Source of the DNA: Elusimicrobiota bacterium
Lineage (GTDB): Bacteria; Elusimicrobiota; Elusimicrobia; UBA1565
Direction of reading: 5' to 3'
NCBI GenBank assembly: GCA_003450735.1
Contig: DMEZ01000055.1
Span: 297,845 to 361,844, forward strand
DNA: 64,000 nucleotides
Shown one piece after another: positions 24,926-32,287 of this stretch (its first letter is position 1; each line of letters opens with the position of its first letter). The translations under genes and the position numbers were made by a program. The notes beneath the pieces are model-generated. The model had not been told where the DNA came from. It searched no databases and saw only the letters and a list, made by a program, of their open reading frames with translations.

Positions 24926-26581
24926 TCAGCCGCCCATCAGGATGCGGTGCTGCCGGAGGCGCTGGGCGTCGGTGCGCGCCACTTGGATGGGCCGGCCTTC
25001 CGGGTCGACGCCCGCGAAGTACATCGCGGAGGCGACCGTGCCCGGAGCGGGGATGAAGCACTGCACCTGCTGGGGCTTCCAGCTCCGGGCCTTGAGCCAA
25101 CGAGAGAGCGAGCGCATGTCGTCGTCGGTGCAGCCGGGAAAGGCGCTCATGAGGTAGGGCACGACGTACTGCTCCTTGCCCGCCGCCTTCGACTCGCGCT
25201 CGAAGACGCTCAGGAAGGCCTCGAAGGCCTTGAAGGAGGGCTTGCGCATCAGGCGGAGCACCTCGGCGCAGGAATGCTCCGGGGCGAGCTTGAGCTGTCC
25301 GCCCGTGAACTCGCCGACGAGGGCGCGCAGGTAGGCCGGGCTGCGCAAAGCCAGGTCGTGGCGCACCCCGCTGGCCACGCGCACGTGCTTGAGACCCGGG
25401 AGGCGCTTGAGCGCGCGCAGGAGCTCCGCCAGGGCCTCCTGGGCGTCCTGGAAGTGCGGGCACACCGAGGGCGCCAGACAGCTCGAGCGGCGGCAGAGGG
25501 CGGGGTCCGCGGCGCAGCGCGCGTTCCACATGTTCGCGCTCGGCCCCCCGACGTCCGTGAGGGCGCCCTTCCAGTCCGGGTGCGCGCTCAGCTTCCGGGC
25601 CTCCTCCTCGATGGAGGCGCGGCTGCGCGAGGCGATGATCCTCCCCTGGTGCAGGGCGAGGGCGCAGAACGAACAGCCGCCCGCGCAGCCCCGGTGCGCG
25701 GTGAGGCTGAACTGGATCATCTCCACCGCGGGGATGGCTTCCTTGTAGGAGGGGTGCGCGCGGCGAGCGAAAGGCAGGGCGTAGAGGCGGTCGAGCTCCG
25801 GCGTCGTGAGGGGGGCGGCGGGGGGTGCGAAAACGACCGTCCGGCCCCCGTGCGCCTGCGCGGCCCGGGTCCCCGCCAGCATCTGCCGCTCCAGGGCCAG
25901 GGTCGCTTCCATGAGCCTCTTCGGCGAGGCCTGGAGCTCCTCGAAGGAAGGCAGGCGCTCCGCGCCCTCCGCCTCGCCGATGAAGGCCGTGCCTGGGACG
26001 CTCTTCAAGTCCTTCCCCGAGCGCAGGCGCTCGGCGATCTCCAGGACGGCCCGTTCGCCCATCCCGTAGACCACGAGGTCCGCCTTGGAGTCCACGAGGA
26101 TGGAGCGCCGCAGGGCGTCCCCCCAGAAATCGTAGTGCGCCGCCCGGCGCAGGGAGGCCTCGATGCCGCCGAGCACCACCGGCAGGCCCTGGAAGGCCCG
26201 CTTGAGCAGTCCCGCGTAGACCAAGCAGGCGCGGTTGGGGCGGGCTCCGGCGCGTCCCCCGGGCGTGTAGGCGTCGTCCGAGCGCTTCTTGCGGAAGGCG
26301 GTGTAGTGGGCGAGCATCGAGTCGAGCGCGCCCGCGCTGGCCCCGGCGAAAAGCCGAGGCCGGCCCATGCGCCGGACGTCTTCGGGCCCATCCCAGCGCG
26401 GCTGGGCGATGACGCCGACCCGCAAGCCGTGCGCCTCCAGCCAGCGGCCGAGGAGGGCCGCCCCGAAGGAGGGGTGGTCCACGTACGCGTCGCCCGTGAC
26501 GAGCAGGACGTCGAGCTCGGCCCAGCCGAGGCGCTCCATCTCGGCGCGGGTGGTCGGCAGGAACGACGCAGGACGCGACAT
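24926..26581 (-). CDS. ygiQ: YgiQ-family radical SAM protein
   Basis: A 551-residue protein of the UPF0313/YgiQ family. A B12-binding-like N-terminal region (DVLLVTGDAYVDHPSFG) is followed by VVLGGIEASLRR. The radical SAM cluster motif CAGGCSFC has Cys299, Cys303 and Cys306 as [4Fe-4S] ligands. The C-terminus has the family-typical QVQCFIPAPGTVASAMYF and HRILMGG. The substrate is unknown. It is transcribed alone and is divergent from the small Cys-rich membrane protein. Confidence 0.93.
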   Translation of the reverse strand: MSRPASFLPTTRAEMERLGWAELDVLLVTGDAYVDHPSFGAALLGRWLEAHGLRVGVIAQPRWDGPEDVRRMGRPRLFAGASAGALDSMLAHYTAFRKKRSDDAYTPGGRAGARPNRACLVYAGLLKRAFQGLPVVLGGIEASLRRAAHYDFWGDALRRSILVDSKADLVVYGMGERAVLEIAERLRSGKDLKSVPGTAFIGEAEGAERLPSFEELQASPKRLMEATLALERQMLAGTRAAQAHGGRTVVFAPPAAPLTTPELDRLYALPFARRAHPSYKEAIPAVEMIQFSLTAHRGCAGGCSFCALALHQGRIIASRSRASIEEEARKLSAHPDWKGALTDVGGPSANMWNARCAADPALCRRSSCLAPSVCPHFQDAQEALAELLRALKRLPGLKHVRVASGVRHDLALRSPAYLRALVGEFTGGQLKLAPEHSCAEVLRLMRKPSFKAFEAFLSVFERESKAAGKEQYVVPYLMSAFPGCTDDDMRSLSRWLKARSWKPQQVQCFIPAPGTVASAMYFAGVDPEGRPIQVARTDAQRLRQHRILMGG

Positions 26582-26638
26582 GACGGAGGCATTCTACAAA
26601 TGATAGACTTATCAACATCATTGACAGGAGGAGCCCCC

Positions 26639-26878
26639 ATGGAAGAACAGAAGAAAACCGAAGAGTGCTGCGAGAAGGACGAGAAAAGCTGCAAGTGCGG
26701 CGGCCATAGCTGCTGCGGCTGCAAGGTCGCCATCGCCGTCATCCTCTTCCTGCTCGGCGCCGTCATCGGCTACTTGAAAGGGACGAATTCCGGCAAGTGC
26801 AAGAGCGGCTGCGGGATGCGCGGGCAGATGACGGGGCAGATGATGCCCCCGCCGCCGCACCAGCCGGCCGGCAAGTAG
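26639..26878 (+). CDS. Small Cys-rich single-pass membrane protein
   Basis: A 79-residue protein. Residues 1-28 contain seven Cys (ECCEKDEKSCKCGGHSCCGCK), a hydrophobic helix spans about 29-47 (VAIAVILFLLGAVIGYL), then a short CKSGCG segment and a Met/Pro-rich tail. A strong ribosome site (AGGAGGAG) lies 6-8 bp upstream. It is not recognised as a named family. The Cys clusters and Met-rich tail suggest metal binding, which is inference only. Confidence 0.65.
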   Translation: MEEQKKTEECCEKDEKSCKCGGHSCCGCKVAIAVILFLLGAVIGYLKGTNSGKCKSGCGMRGQMTGQMMPPPPHQPAGK

Positions 26879-26899
26879 CGTCTAGGCCTTCGGGATAGG

Positions 26900-26953
26900 C
26901 CTTCGGGGGGCCGAAGGGGAAGCTCCGGAGGGGCCCAAATACTCCGGGCCCCT
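26900..26953. other. Two perfect hairpins in intergenic region
   Basis: CCTTCGG (26900-26906) pairs with CCGAAGG (26911-26917) across a GGGG loop. AGGGGCCC (26929-26936) pairs with GGGCCCCT (26946-26953). Neither has a T-tract. They may end transcription of the Cys-rich membrane protein or lie in a leader. Confidence 0.5.
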
Positions 26954-27017
26954 GCCCCTTAAGCCCCAAGACGGCGGAGCGGGAGTCTGGTATCCTGATG
27001 CCAGAAGCGCCCGATCT

Positions 27018-27059
27018 AAGAGCCCCCTAACCACCACCTCCGGGGGGCTCTTCTTTTTT
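27018..27059 (+). terminator. Rho-independent terminator-like hairpin
   Basis: AAGAGCCCCC (27018-27027) pairs perfectly over 10 bp with GGGGGCTCTT (27043-27052) and is followed by TTTTTT (27054-27059). It lies 46 bp before the PC4-like gene and 140 bp after the Cys-rich gene. It could therefore end the upstream transcript or attenuate the downstream one. Confidence 0.75.
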
Positions 27060-27104
27060 GTAGAATCCGGAGCAGTCACCGCGGGCACCGCACCGGGAGG
27101 AACC

Positions 27105-27674
27105 ATGGCCGAATCTCAGGAATTCAAGCCGCTGGCGATGGTGGGGACACTCTCCACCTCGGATACCTCGGAGCTGCGCTTCTACGTCGACGAATACCGC
27201 GGCTACCCCTACGCCTCCATCCGCACCTTCGTCAGCCGCGAGAACTACTCCGGCCCCACCAAGGCGGGCATCACGATGAACCCGGAGGTCCTCACCAAGG
27301 TCATCGAGACTCTGGAGCAGCTCCCCCCCGAGCCCCAAGCCAGCGAGGACCAGGAGCTGGCCCGCATCCCCCGCAAGACCGGGCTCGAGCTCGTCGTGCG
27401 CATCACCCTCTACCGGGACTCCACCGGCGTGGACATGCGCGAATGGGTGGACGACGGGACCTATAAGGGCTGGTCGAAGCGCGGGGTGCGCATCCCCTAC
27501 GGCGACCTGAAGAAATCCCTCGAATACCTGGCGGAGATGCTGGCGCTGCTCAGGGAGAAGTCGAAGTCGGCCCGGGCCGGGACGGCGCCGCAGGCGAAGC
27601 CGGCGGCTTCCCCCGAGAAGAAGCCGCGCGGTCGGAAAGCCAGCGGAGAAGCTCCTTCAGAAAAGGCCGGTTGA
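27105..27674 (+). CDS. Tandem PC4-like ssDNA-binding domain protein
   Basis: A 189-residue protein. Residues about 22-72 match the bacterial PC4/Sub1-like fold (LRFYVDEYRGYPYASIRTF ... GITMNPEVLTKVIETLEQL). Residues about 93-145 look like a second copy (LVVRITLYRDSTGVDMREW ... GVRIPYGDLKKSLEYLAEML). A Lys/Ala/Pro-rich tail (150-189) is typical of nucleic-acid-binding extensions. PC4-like proteins bind single-stranded DNA and can affect transcription. An intramolecular pair would replace the usual homodimer. A GGGAGGAA ribosome site precedes the ATG. Its last 125 bp overlap the 3' end of the convergent hydrolase gene. Confidence 0.7.
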   Translation: MAESQEFKPLAMVGTLSTSDTSELRFYVDEYRGYPYASIRTFVSRENYSGPTKAGITMNPEVLTKVIETLEQLPPEPQASEDQELARIPRKTGLELVVRITLYRDSTGVDMREWVDDGTYKGWSKRGVRIPYGDLKKSLEYLAEMLALLREKSKSARAGTAPQAKPAASPEKKPRGRKASGEAPSEKAG

Positions 27675-28335
27675 CCTCGCCGCTGAGCATCTGCGCCCCG
27701 TGTCCGGCGGCCGCCTGTAGGAAGCGGCCGCCGGGCCGCTTCAGAGCCGGCGCCAGCTCCCGGCAGGTGCGCATCGAGTAGGCGTCGTCCGGCGCGGCGG
27801 CCATCAGGACCGGGCGGTCGAAGTGGAGCAGGTCCGGCTTGAGCCGCACCCCATGATAACTCATCCCCGGCGAGAGCAGGACGACGAACAAGACGCGGGG
27901 CTCGCGGGCGGCCACCTTCAGCGCGAGGTTCGCCCCGATGCTCGCGCCGACGAGGCCCACCCTTTCCGGAGGGAACCCCCGCCCGCGCAGGAAGGACAGG
28001 GCGCCCTCGATGTCCCGGCCGAGGGCCTCCCAATGCTCCGGGGTGAGGAAGGTCGTATACGGCGGGCCGCCGGACTCCCCGTGGCCGCGCGCGTCGAACT
28101 GCAGGGTCCCGAAGCCGAGCCTGGCCGCTTCGAAGACCAGGGGGTCCCACTCCCGCCTCCCCGCACCGACGCCGTGCAGCATCACGAGGACGGGCTTGCC
28201 CCCCCGGGGGCGCAGGTAGTCCGCGGCGATGCGCAGGCCCTCCGGAGACAGGAAGCTCACGGCGATGGGACGCCGTTCCTGGCCCGCGGCCGGCGCGGGC
28301 AGCAGCAGGGCGACGGCCAAAAGGCCGGGGAGCAT
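27550..28335 (-). CDS. Secreted alpha/beta hydrolase
   Basis: A 261-residue protein with a signal peptide (MLPGLLAVALLLPAPAAG). Alpha/beta hydrolase landmarks are the oxyanion region LVMLHGVGAGRREWD, the nucleophile elbow GASIGA (Ser), the acid in AAAPDDAYS and His in AAGHGAQML. The ATG at 28335 lies 2 bp after the stop of the FAD oxidoreductase, so the two are coupled. The C-terminal 25 residues are Pro/Ser-rich and overlap the PC4-like gene on the other strand. The substrate is unknown. Confidence 0.85.
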   Translation of the reverse strand: MLPGLLAVALLLPAPAAGQERRPIAVSFLSPEGLRIAADYLRPRGGKPVLVMLHGVGAGRREWDPLVFEAARLGFGTLQFDARGHGESGGPPYTTFLTPEHWEALGRDIEGALSFLRGRGFPPERVGLVGASIGANLALKVAAREPRVLFVVLLSPGMSYHGVRLKPDLLHFDRPVLMAAAPDDAYSMRTCRELAPALKRPGGRFLQAAAGHGAQMLSGEVNRPFLKELLRWLSDRAASSRGKPPASPAAPSRPGPTSTSP

Positions 28336-28337
28336 CC

Positions 28338-29486
28338 CTAGCGCTTTCTCCGGAGCTTGAGCCGGTCCAGGCGGAAGCGGTGGAGGTTGATCTCCGGCTT
28401 CTCCTTGAGGAGCAGGCCGGCGAGCGAGCGCCCGATGAGAGGCGCCAGCATCGTGGCTTTCCCCGAGAAGCCGACCGCCATGACCGCGTTCGGGGCGTCG
28501 GGGAGGCGGTCGAGGATGAAGTCGTCGTCCGGGGTGCGCGTCGTATAGCAGACCCGGTCCTCGACCTCGTGGAAGCCCGTGAGATCCGGCACGTACTCCT
28601 TGAGGAAGCCCTGACAGCACTTCTGGAACGCCGCATCGGGGGTGTCGACGGCCTCCATGCGCTTGCAGGGCGGCCCCTCGCGCTCGCGGCCGATCTTCAT
28701 GAAGCCGTGGATGTGCACGGGGAAGCCGAAGAAGCCGCGGCTGGACACGGAGAAGACCGGGAAATGGTCGGGGCGGAAGCGCCCCTGGTTGCGCGGCGGC
28801 CTGAAATAGAGGGTGTGCTGGCGCGTCACGCGCAGGGGCAGGCCGTAGTCGGCGAGGATCTCCTTCGTCCAGGGCCCCGCGGCGAACACGTACTCCTGCG
28901 CCTTCCAGACCTTCCCCGTGGAATCCTTGAGCCCCTCGATGCCGTCCTTGCCGCTCAAAACCTTCACGATGCGAATCCCGTAGGCCGTCCGGGAGCCGCG
29001 CTTCATCGCGGCTTTCGTGAACGCCTCGATGGCCCTCTGCGCCCACACGAAGCCGCCGTCGGGATGGTACACCGCGAACTTGAAGGCGGGGCGGCGGAAC
29101 ACCCGGTAGCGCTCGCAGACCTCCGCCGGGTCCCAGCGATGGACCGGGATCTTCAGCTCGGTGAGCGCCTTGAAGCCGGCCTCCTCCCAGTGCCCGGGCC
29201 CGGTCGCGAGCTCGAGGAGGCCGGTCTGCTCCAAGAGCTCCGTCGCGGTCTCGTGGGCGAGCTGCTTCCAAAGCGTCAGCGCCTTGACGGACAGGTCGGA
29301 GACGAAGGCGTCTTTGCCGTGGGTGAGGCGCAGGAGGTAGGCGTGGTCCGCGGAGGAGCCGATGGGGTTGGGGATGATCTCGTTCTGGTCGAGGATCAGC
29401 ACGCGCCGGCCGTGCCGGGCGAGATAATAGGCGGCCGCCGAGCCCAGGACGCCGCTACCGACCACGATCGCATCGAAACCGTGCAA
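28338..29486 (-). CDS. FAD-dependent oxidoreductase (DAO/sarcosine oxidase-like)
   Basis: A 382-residue protein with an N-terminal Rossmann motif (AIVVGSGVLGSAAAYYLARHG), then the DAO-family pattern ending FILDRLPDAPNAVMAVGFSGKATMLAPLIGRSLAGLL. It is closest by eye to monomeric sarcosine/N-methyl amino acid oxidases (SolA-like). The start is a TTG at 29486, chosen because GAGGAGG lies directly upstream and the Rossmann fold begins at residue 5. It precedes the hydrolase by 2 bp, suggesting joint catabolism of an unknown amine or ester. Confidence 0.85.
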   Translation of the reverse strand: MHGFDAIVVGSGVLGSAAAYYLARHGRRVLILDQNEIIPNPIGSSADHAYLLRLTHGKDAFVSDLSVKALTLWKQLAHETATELLEQTGLLELATGPGHWEEAGFKALTELKIPVHRWDPAEVCERYRVFRRPAFKFAVYHPDGGFVWAQRAIEAFTKAAMKRGSRTAYGIRIVKVLSGKDGIEGLKDSTGKVWKAQEYVFAAGPWTKEILADYGLPLRVTRQHTLYFRPPRNQGRFRPDHFPVFSVSSRGFFGFPVHIHGFMKIGREREGPPCKRMEAVDTPDAAFQKCCQGFLKEYVPDLTGFHEVEDRVCYTTRTPDDDFILDRLPDAPNAVMAVGFSGKATMLAPLIGRSLAGLLLKEKPEINLHRFRLDRLKLRRKR

Positions 29487-29561
29487 CCGCCCTCCTCTGC
29501 TGCTGCAGGTGAGTATAACAAAATTGGCAAAATCGGACGCCCATTTGTTACAGTAGAACCC

Positions 29562-31106
29562 GTGCGCGTGTGCGCGTTGACGGCTCTCCTGCTGTGGCCT
29601 CTGCCGGCCTGGGCCGCCTCGGTGCGGGTCCTCGCCTATGACGACGACGGCCGCCTGCTGGACACGGCCTCCTTCCTCCGCCACATCGCCCCCGCGGCCG
29701 CCGCCAGGAAGGGCGTCGCGCCCGACGCCAGCGGCCTCTTCGCGACCGACCTTCAGGACGAGCCCGTCCCGGGCCGGCCCTGGTGGGTGGCGGATTCCAC
29801 GACCCCCGCCTGGGCCTGGACGGGGCCTGAGAAGGTCCAGTTCAGCCTCCCCTGGCCCGTGCCCGACGACGGCTTCTCCACCGTCCAGCTCGACGGGGAG
29901 GGCAGCGGCTACGTGGATGGGCAGACGCTCCTGCTCAACGAGGAGGCGGCCAAGGCCGCCTGGCGGCGCCTGCGCGAGGCGGTGGAGGCCCGCACCCAGT
30001 CCTTCACCCCCCGCTACGCGCCGGGCAAGGACTTCCAGAAGTCGGAGACCCAGGCCAAGGCCGCCCTCGTCGAGGCCCAGGCCTCGCCCGACCCGCGGCG
30101 GCGCGCCCGGCTCTTCGACAAGGCCCTCTCCTCGATCTCCCGGGCCTGGCAGGTGATGCTCTTCGAGCATGGCCGCCAGGCGGCCGCGGACCCGAAGGTG
30201 CGCGCCGGGCTCCGCTTCGGCCTCACCCTGGAGGAGGCGCTCATCGACCGCCTGCCCGAGCACCAGTGGATCGCCGGCAAGCTGGCCTCCTCCGGCGCGG
30301 ACTGGGTCCGCCTGGTGTTCCGGCCCAATCCCGAAGACCCCACCTATGCCCAGGCCCGCTCCTTCCCGCTCTACGACGGGTTCCTCCGCGAGCTCAAGGG
30401 CCGGGGCATCAAGACGACCGGCGTGGTGCTCGACGCCTCCCCTTGGCCCAAGGGCCTGGACGCCCAGGCCTACGCCGAGCGCGCGCGCAACCTCGTGAGC
30501 CACTACAAGGGCTCCATCCGCTCCTGGGAGGTCGCGAGCAAACCCAACGCCACCTGGGTCGGGAGCCGCAAGGACCCTCTTTCGGACGAAACGGTCCTCT
30601 CGGCCGTGCTGGGCGCGGCCTCCGAGGCCAAGCGCGCCGACCCGGAGGCGGAGACGGTGGCGACCCTCTACTGGTGGGAGGGCACCGCCCAGGACGACCG
30701 GCGGGCGCTCTTCCCCTGGCTCAAGTGGAGCCTCCCCAAAGGCTTCGGGAAGGACGTCGACGTCGTGGGCCTGAGCATCTACCCCGACGAGAATCCGATG
30801 GGCCTGGCCTTCGACACCGTCTTCCTCAAGCTCAGGGCCCTGTTCCCGGACAAGAAGCTCATGCTGGCCGACTACGGCTTCGCCGAGCAGGAGGAGCTGA
30901 CGGGATACTGGTGGCTGGAGCCCGGCTCGGTGGCCGAGGCCCGCAAGGACATCGTCGTGCTGTTCTCCGGCGCGGCCTGCGCCCTGCCCCAGGGGGTGGG
31001 CGGAGGGTTCTTCTACCCGACCCTCCAGCAGCTGCTCGCCCCGGGCCGCAAGCCCACGCTCCTCTTCGGGGTCTACCGCAGCACCCTCGGGCGACTCAAG
31101 CCGTGA
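29562..31106 (+). CDS. Exported TIM-barrel glycosidase-like protein with altered active site
   Basis: A 514-residue protein starting at a GTG, with a signal peptide (residues about 1-18). Residues about 220-500 resemble clan GH-A TIM-barrel glycosidases (GIKTTGVVLDASPWPKG, SIRSWEVASKPN, DVDVVGLSIYPDEN). The expected acid/base Asn-Glu-Pro reads Ser326-Lys327-Pro328, and the expected nucleophile Thr-Glu-Tyr/Trp-Gly reads Ala-Asp437-Tyr-Gly. Both catalytic glutamates therefore seem replaced. It may be a carbohydrate-binding pseudoenzyme. It overlaps the first pseudokinase gene by 4 bp, so it belongs to the kinase-array operon. Confidence 0.72.
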   Translation: MRVCALTALLLWPLPAWAASVRVLAYDDDGRLLDTASFLRHIAPAAAARKGVAPDASGLFATDLQDEPVPGRPWWVADSTTPAWAWTGPEKVQFSLPWPVPDDGFSTVQLDGEGSGYVDGQTLLLNEEAAKAAWRRLREAVEARTQSFTPRYAPGKDFQKSETQAKAALVEAQASPDPRRRARLFDKALSSISRAWQVMLFEHGRQAAADPKVRAGLRFGLTLEEALIDRLPEHQWIAGKLASSGADWVRLVFRPNPEDPTYAQARSFPLYDGFLRELKGRGIKTTGVVLDASPWPKGLDAQAYAERARNLVSHYKGSIRSWEVASKPNATWVGSRKDPLSDETVLSAVLGAASEAKRADPEAETVATLYWWEGTAQDDRRALFPWLKWSLPKGFGKDVDVVGLSIYPDENPMGLAFDTVFLKLRALFPDKKLMLADYGFAEQEELTGYWWLEPGSVAEARKDIVVLFSGAACALPQGVGGGFFYPTLQQLLAPGRKPTLLFGVYRSTLGRLKP

Positions 31107-32287
31107 GGGGCGTGCGCGCCCTTCTCTTCGCCCTGCCCCTCGCCTTCGTCTCGGGCGCGGCGTCAGCCGCCTCCAGCGGGAGGGAAGCCCGCGGCGCACC
31201 GCAGAGCTTCCAGATGCCCGGCCAGGAGGCCTGGGACAAGCTCCGCCGGATGCGCGAGGAGCTGACGCGCCTGGTCGCGGAGCTCGAGCCCCTCGTCGAG
31301 CGCGCCGACGCCCTGGCCAAGGAGCATGCCGCGGGCCGGCTCGGCCTCGACGACTGGTCGACGGAGCGCGTCCGCCTCCTCGCCGAACTGCGGCCGCGCC
31401 GGAGCCGGCTGACCGCCCTCCTGGCCGTCCTCGACGCGGAGCGTCAGAACCTGGAGGGGCTCGGCGTGGTGAATTCCTTCGGCCGAGTGGCCGGCGCCAA
31501 GAACGCCGCGGCCGCGGCCCCCGACACGCACTCCTCGTCCGAACTCCTCACGTCGAGCATCGCGGCCCAGGAGATGATCCGACGCGCCGAGCTGGCCGAG
31601 GACGACCGATTGTTCGACGCGGCGAGAAACGCCCGCGACGCCCGAAGGGCCGCCCGGGGGACGGCGGCCAAGTCCCTGCTCGGCCTGGCCGTCCTGCTCG
31701 CCGCTGGCTGGCTGCTGTTCCGGCGCCGGAACGCCGGCCCCGAGCCGGGGACGGTCCTCAACGGCAACTACCGCCTCGAGCGGCGCCTGGACTGGGGGCA
31801 GGCCGGCTTCACCCGCTCCGCCGCCCGGTTCGGCGACGCCGCCTTCGAGGCCCTGGACATCGCCCTCGACCGGAAGGTCGTGCTCGAGAGTCTGCGGCCC
31901 GAGGCCGAGGAGGACGCCGGGGCCCTGCTCGCCGGCGCGCGCGCCGCCGCCGCGCTCAAGCACCCCAACCTCCTCGAGGTCTACTCCTTCTTCCAGCAAG
32001 GGGAGCGCATCTGCCTGGTCTACGAGCACTTCGAAGGCCGGCCCCTGAGCGCGGTCCTGGCCGGCGGCCGCCGCCTTTCGCCGGCCGAGGCGGGCCCGCT
32101 CCTGGCCCAGGTCTCCTCCGCCGTGGACTACGCGCACGCCCACGGCGTCGCGCGCCTCGACCTCTCTGCTGAGCGGGTCCTGCTCGCCTCGGACGGGCGG
32201 GTGAAGCTCGCCGGCTACGCCCTGCCGCACTTCAAGGGCTCCGACCGGGACGCCCTCGCGAAGCTCCGCGCGCTCCTCGCTTCATGA
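31103..32287 (+). CDS. Array member A: sensor-TM-truncated pseudokinase
   Basis: A 394-residue protein starting at a GTG that overlaps the previous stop by 4 bp. Signal peptide (1-23), helical extracytoplasmic region (about 35-190), one membrane helix (about 193-212: LLGLAVLLAAGWLLF), then a kinase-like N-lobe and part of the C-lobe. Every catalytic position is altered: beta3 VAIK reads VVLE (Glu262), the alphaC Glu is Gly, HRDLKPAN reads RLDLSAER and DFG reads GYA. It ends soon after, so the activation loop and rest of the C-lobe are absent. This is a clear pseudokinase, probably a binding or regulatory subunit. Confidence 0.82.
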   Translation: MRGVRALLFALPLAFVSGAASAASSGREARGAPQSFQMPGQEAWDKLRRMREELTRLVAELEPLVERADALAKEHAAGRLGLDDWSTERVRLLAELRPRRSRLTALLAVLDAERQNLEGLGVVNSFGRVAGAKNAAAAAPDTHSSSELLTSSIAAQEMIRRAELAEDDRLFDAARNARDARRAARGTAAKSLLGLAVLLAAGWLLFRRRNAGPEPGTVLNGNYRLERRLDWGQAGFTRSAARFGDAAFEALDIALDRKVVLESLRPEAEEDAGALLAGARAAAALKHPNLLEVYSFFQQGERICLVYEHFEGRPLSAVLAGGRRLSPAEAGPLLAQVSSAVDYAHAHGVARLDLSAERVLLASDGRVKLAGYALPHFKGSDRDALAKLRALLAS

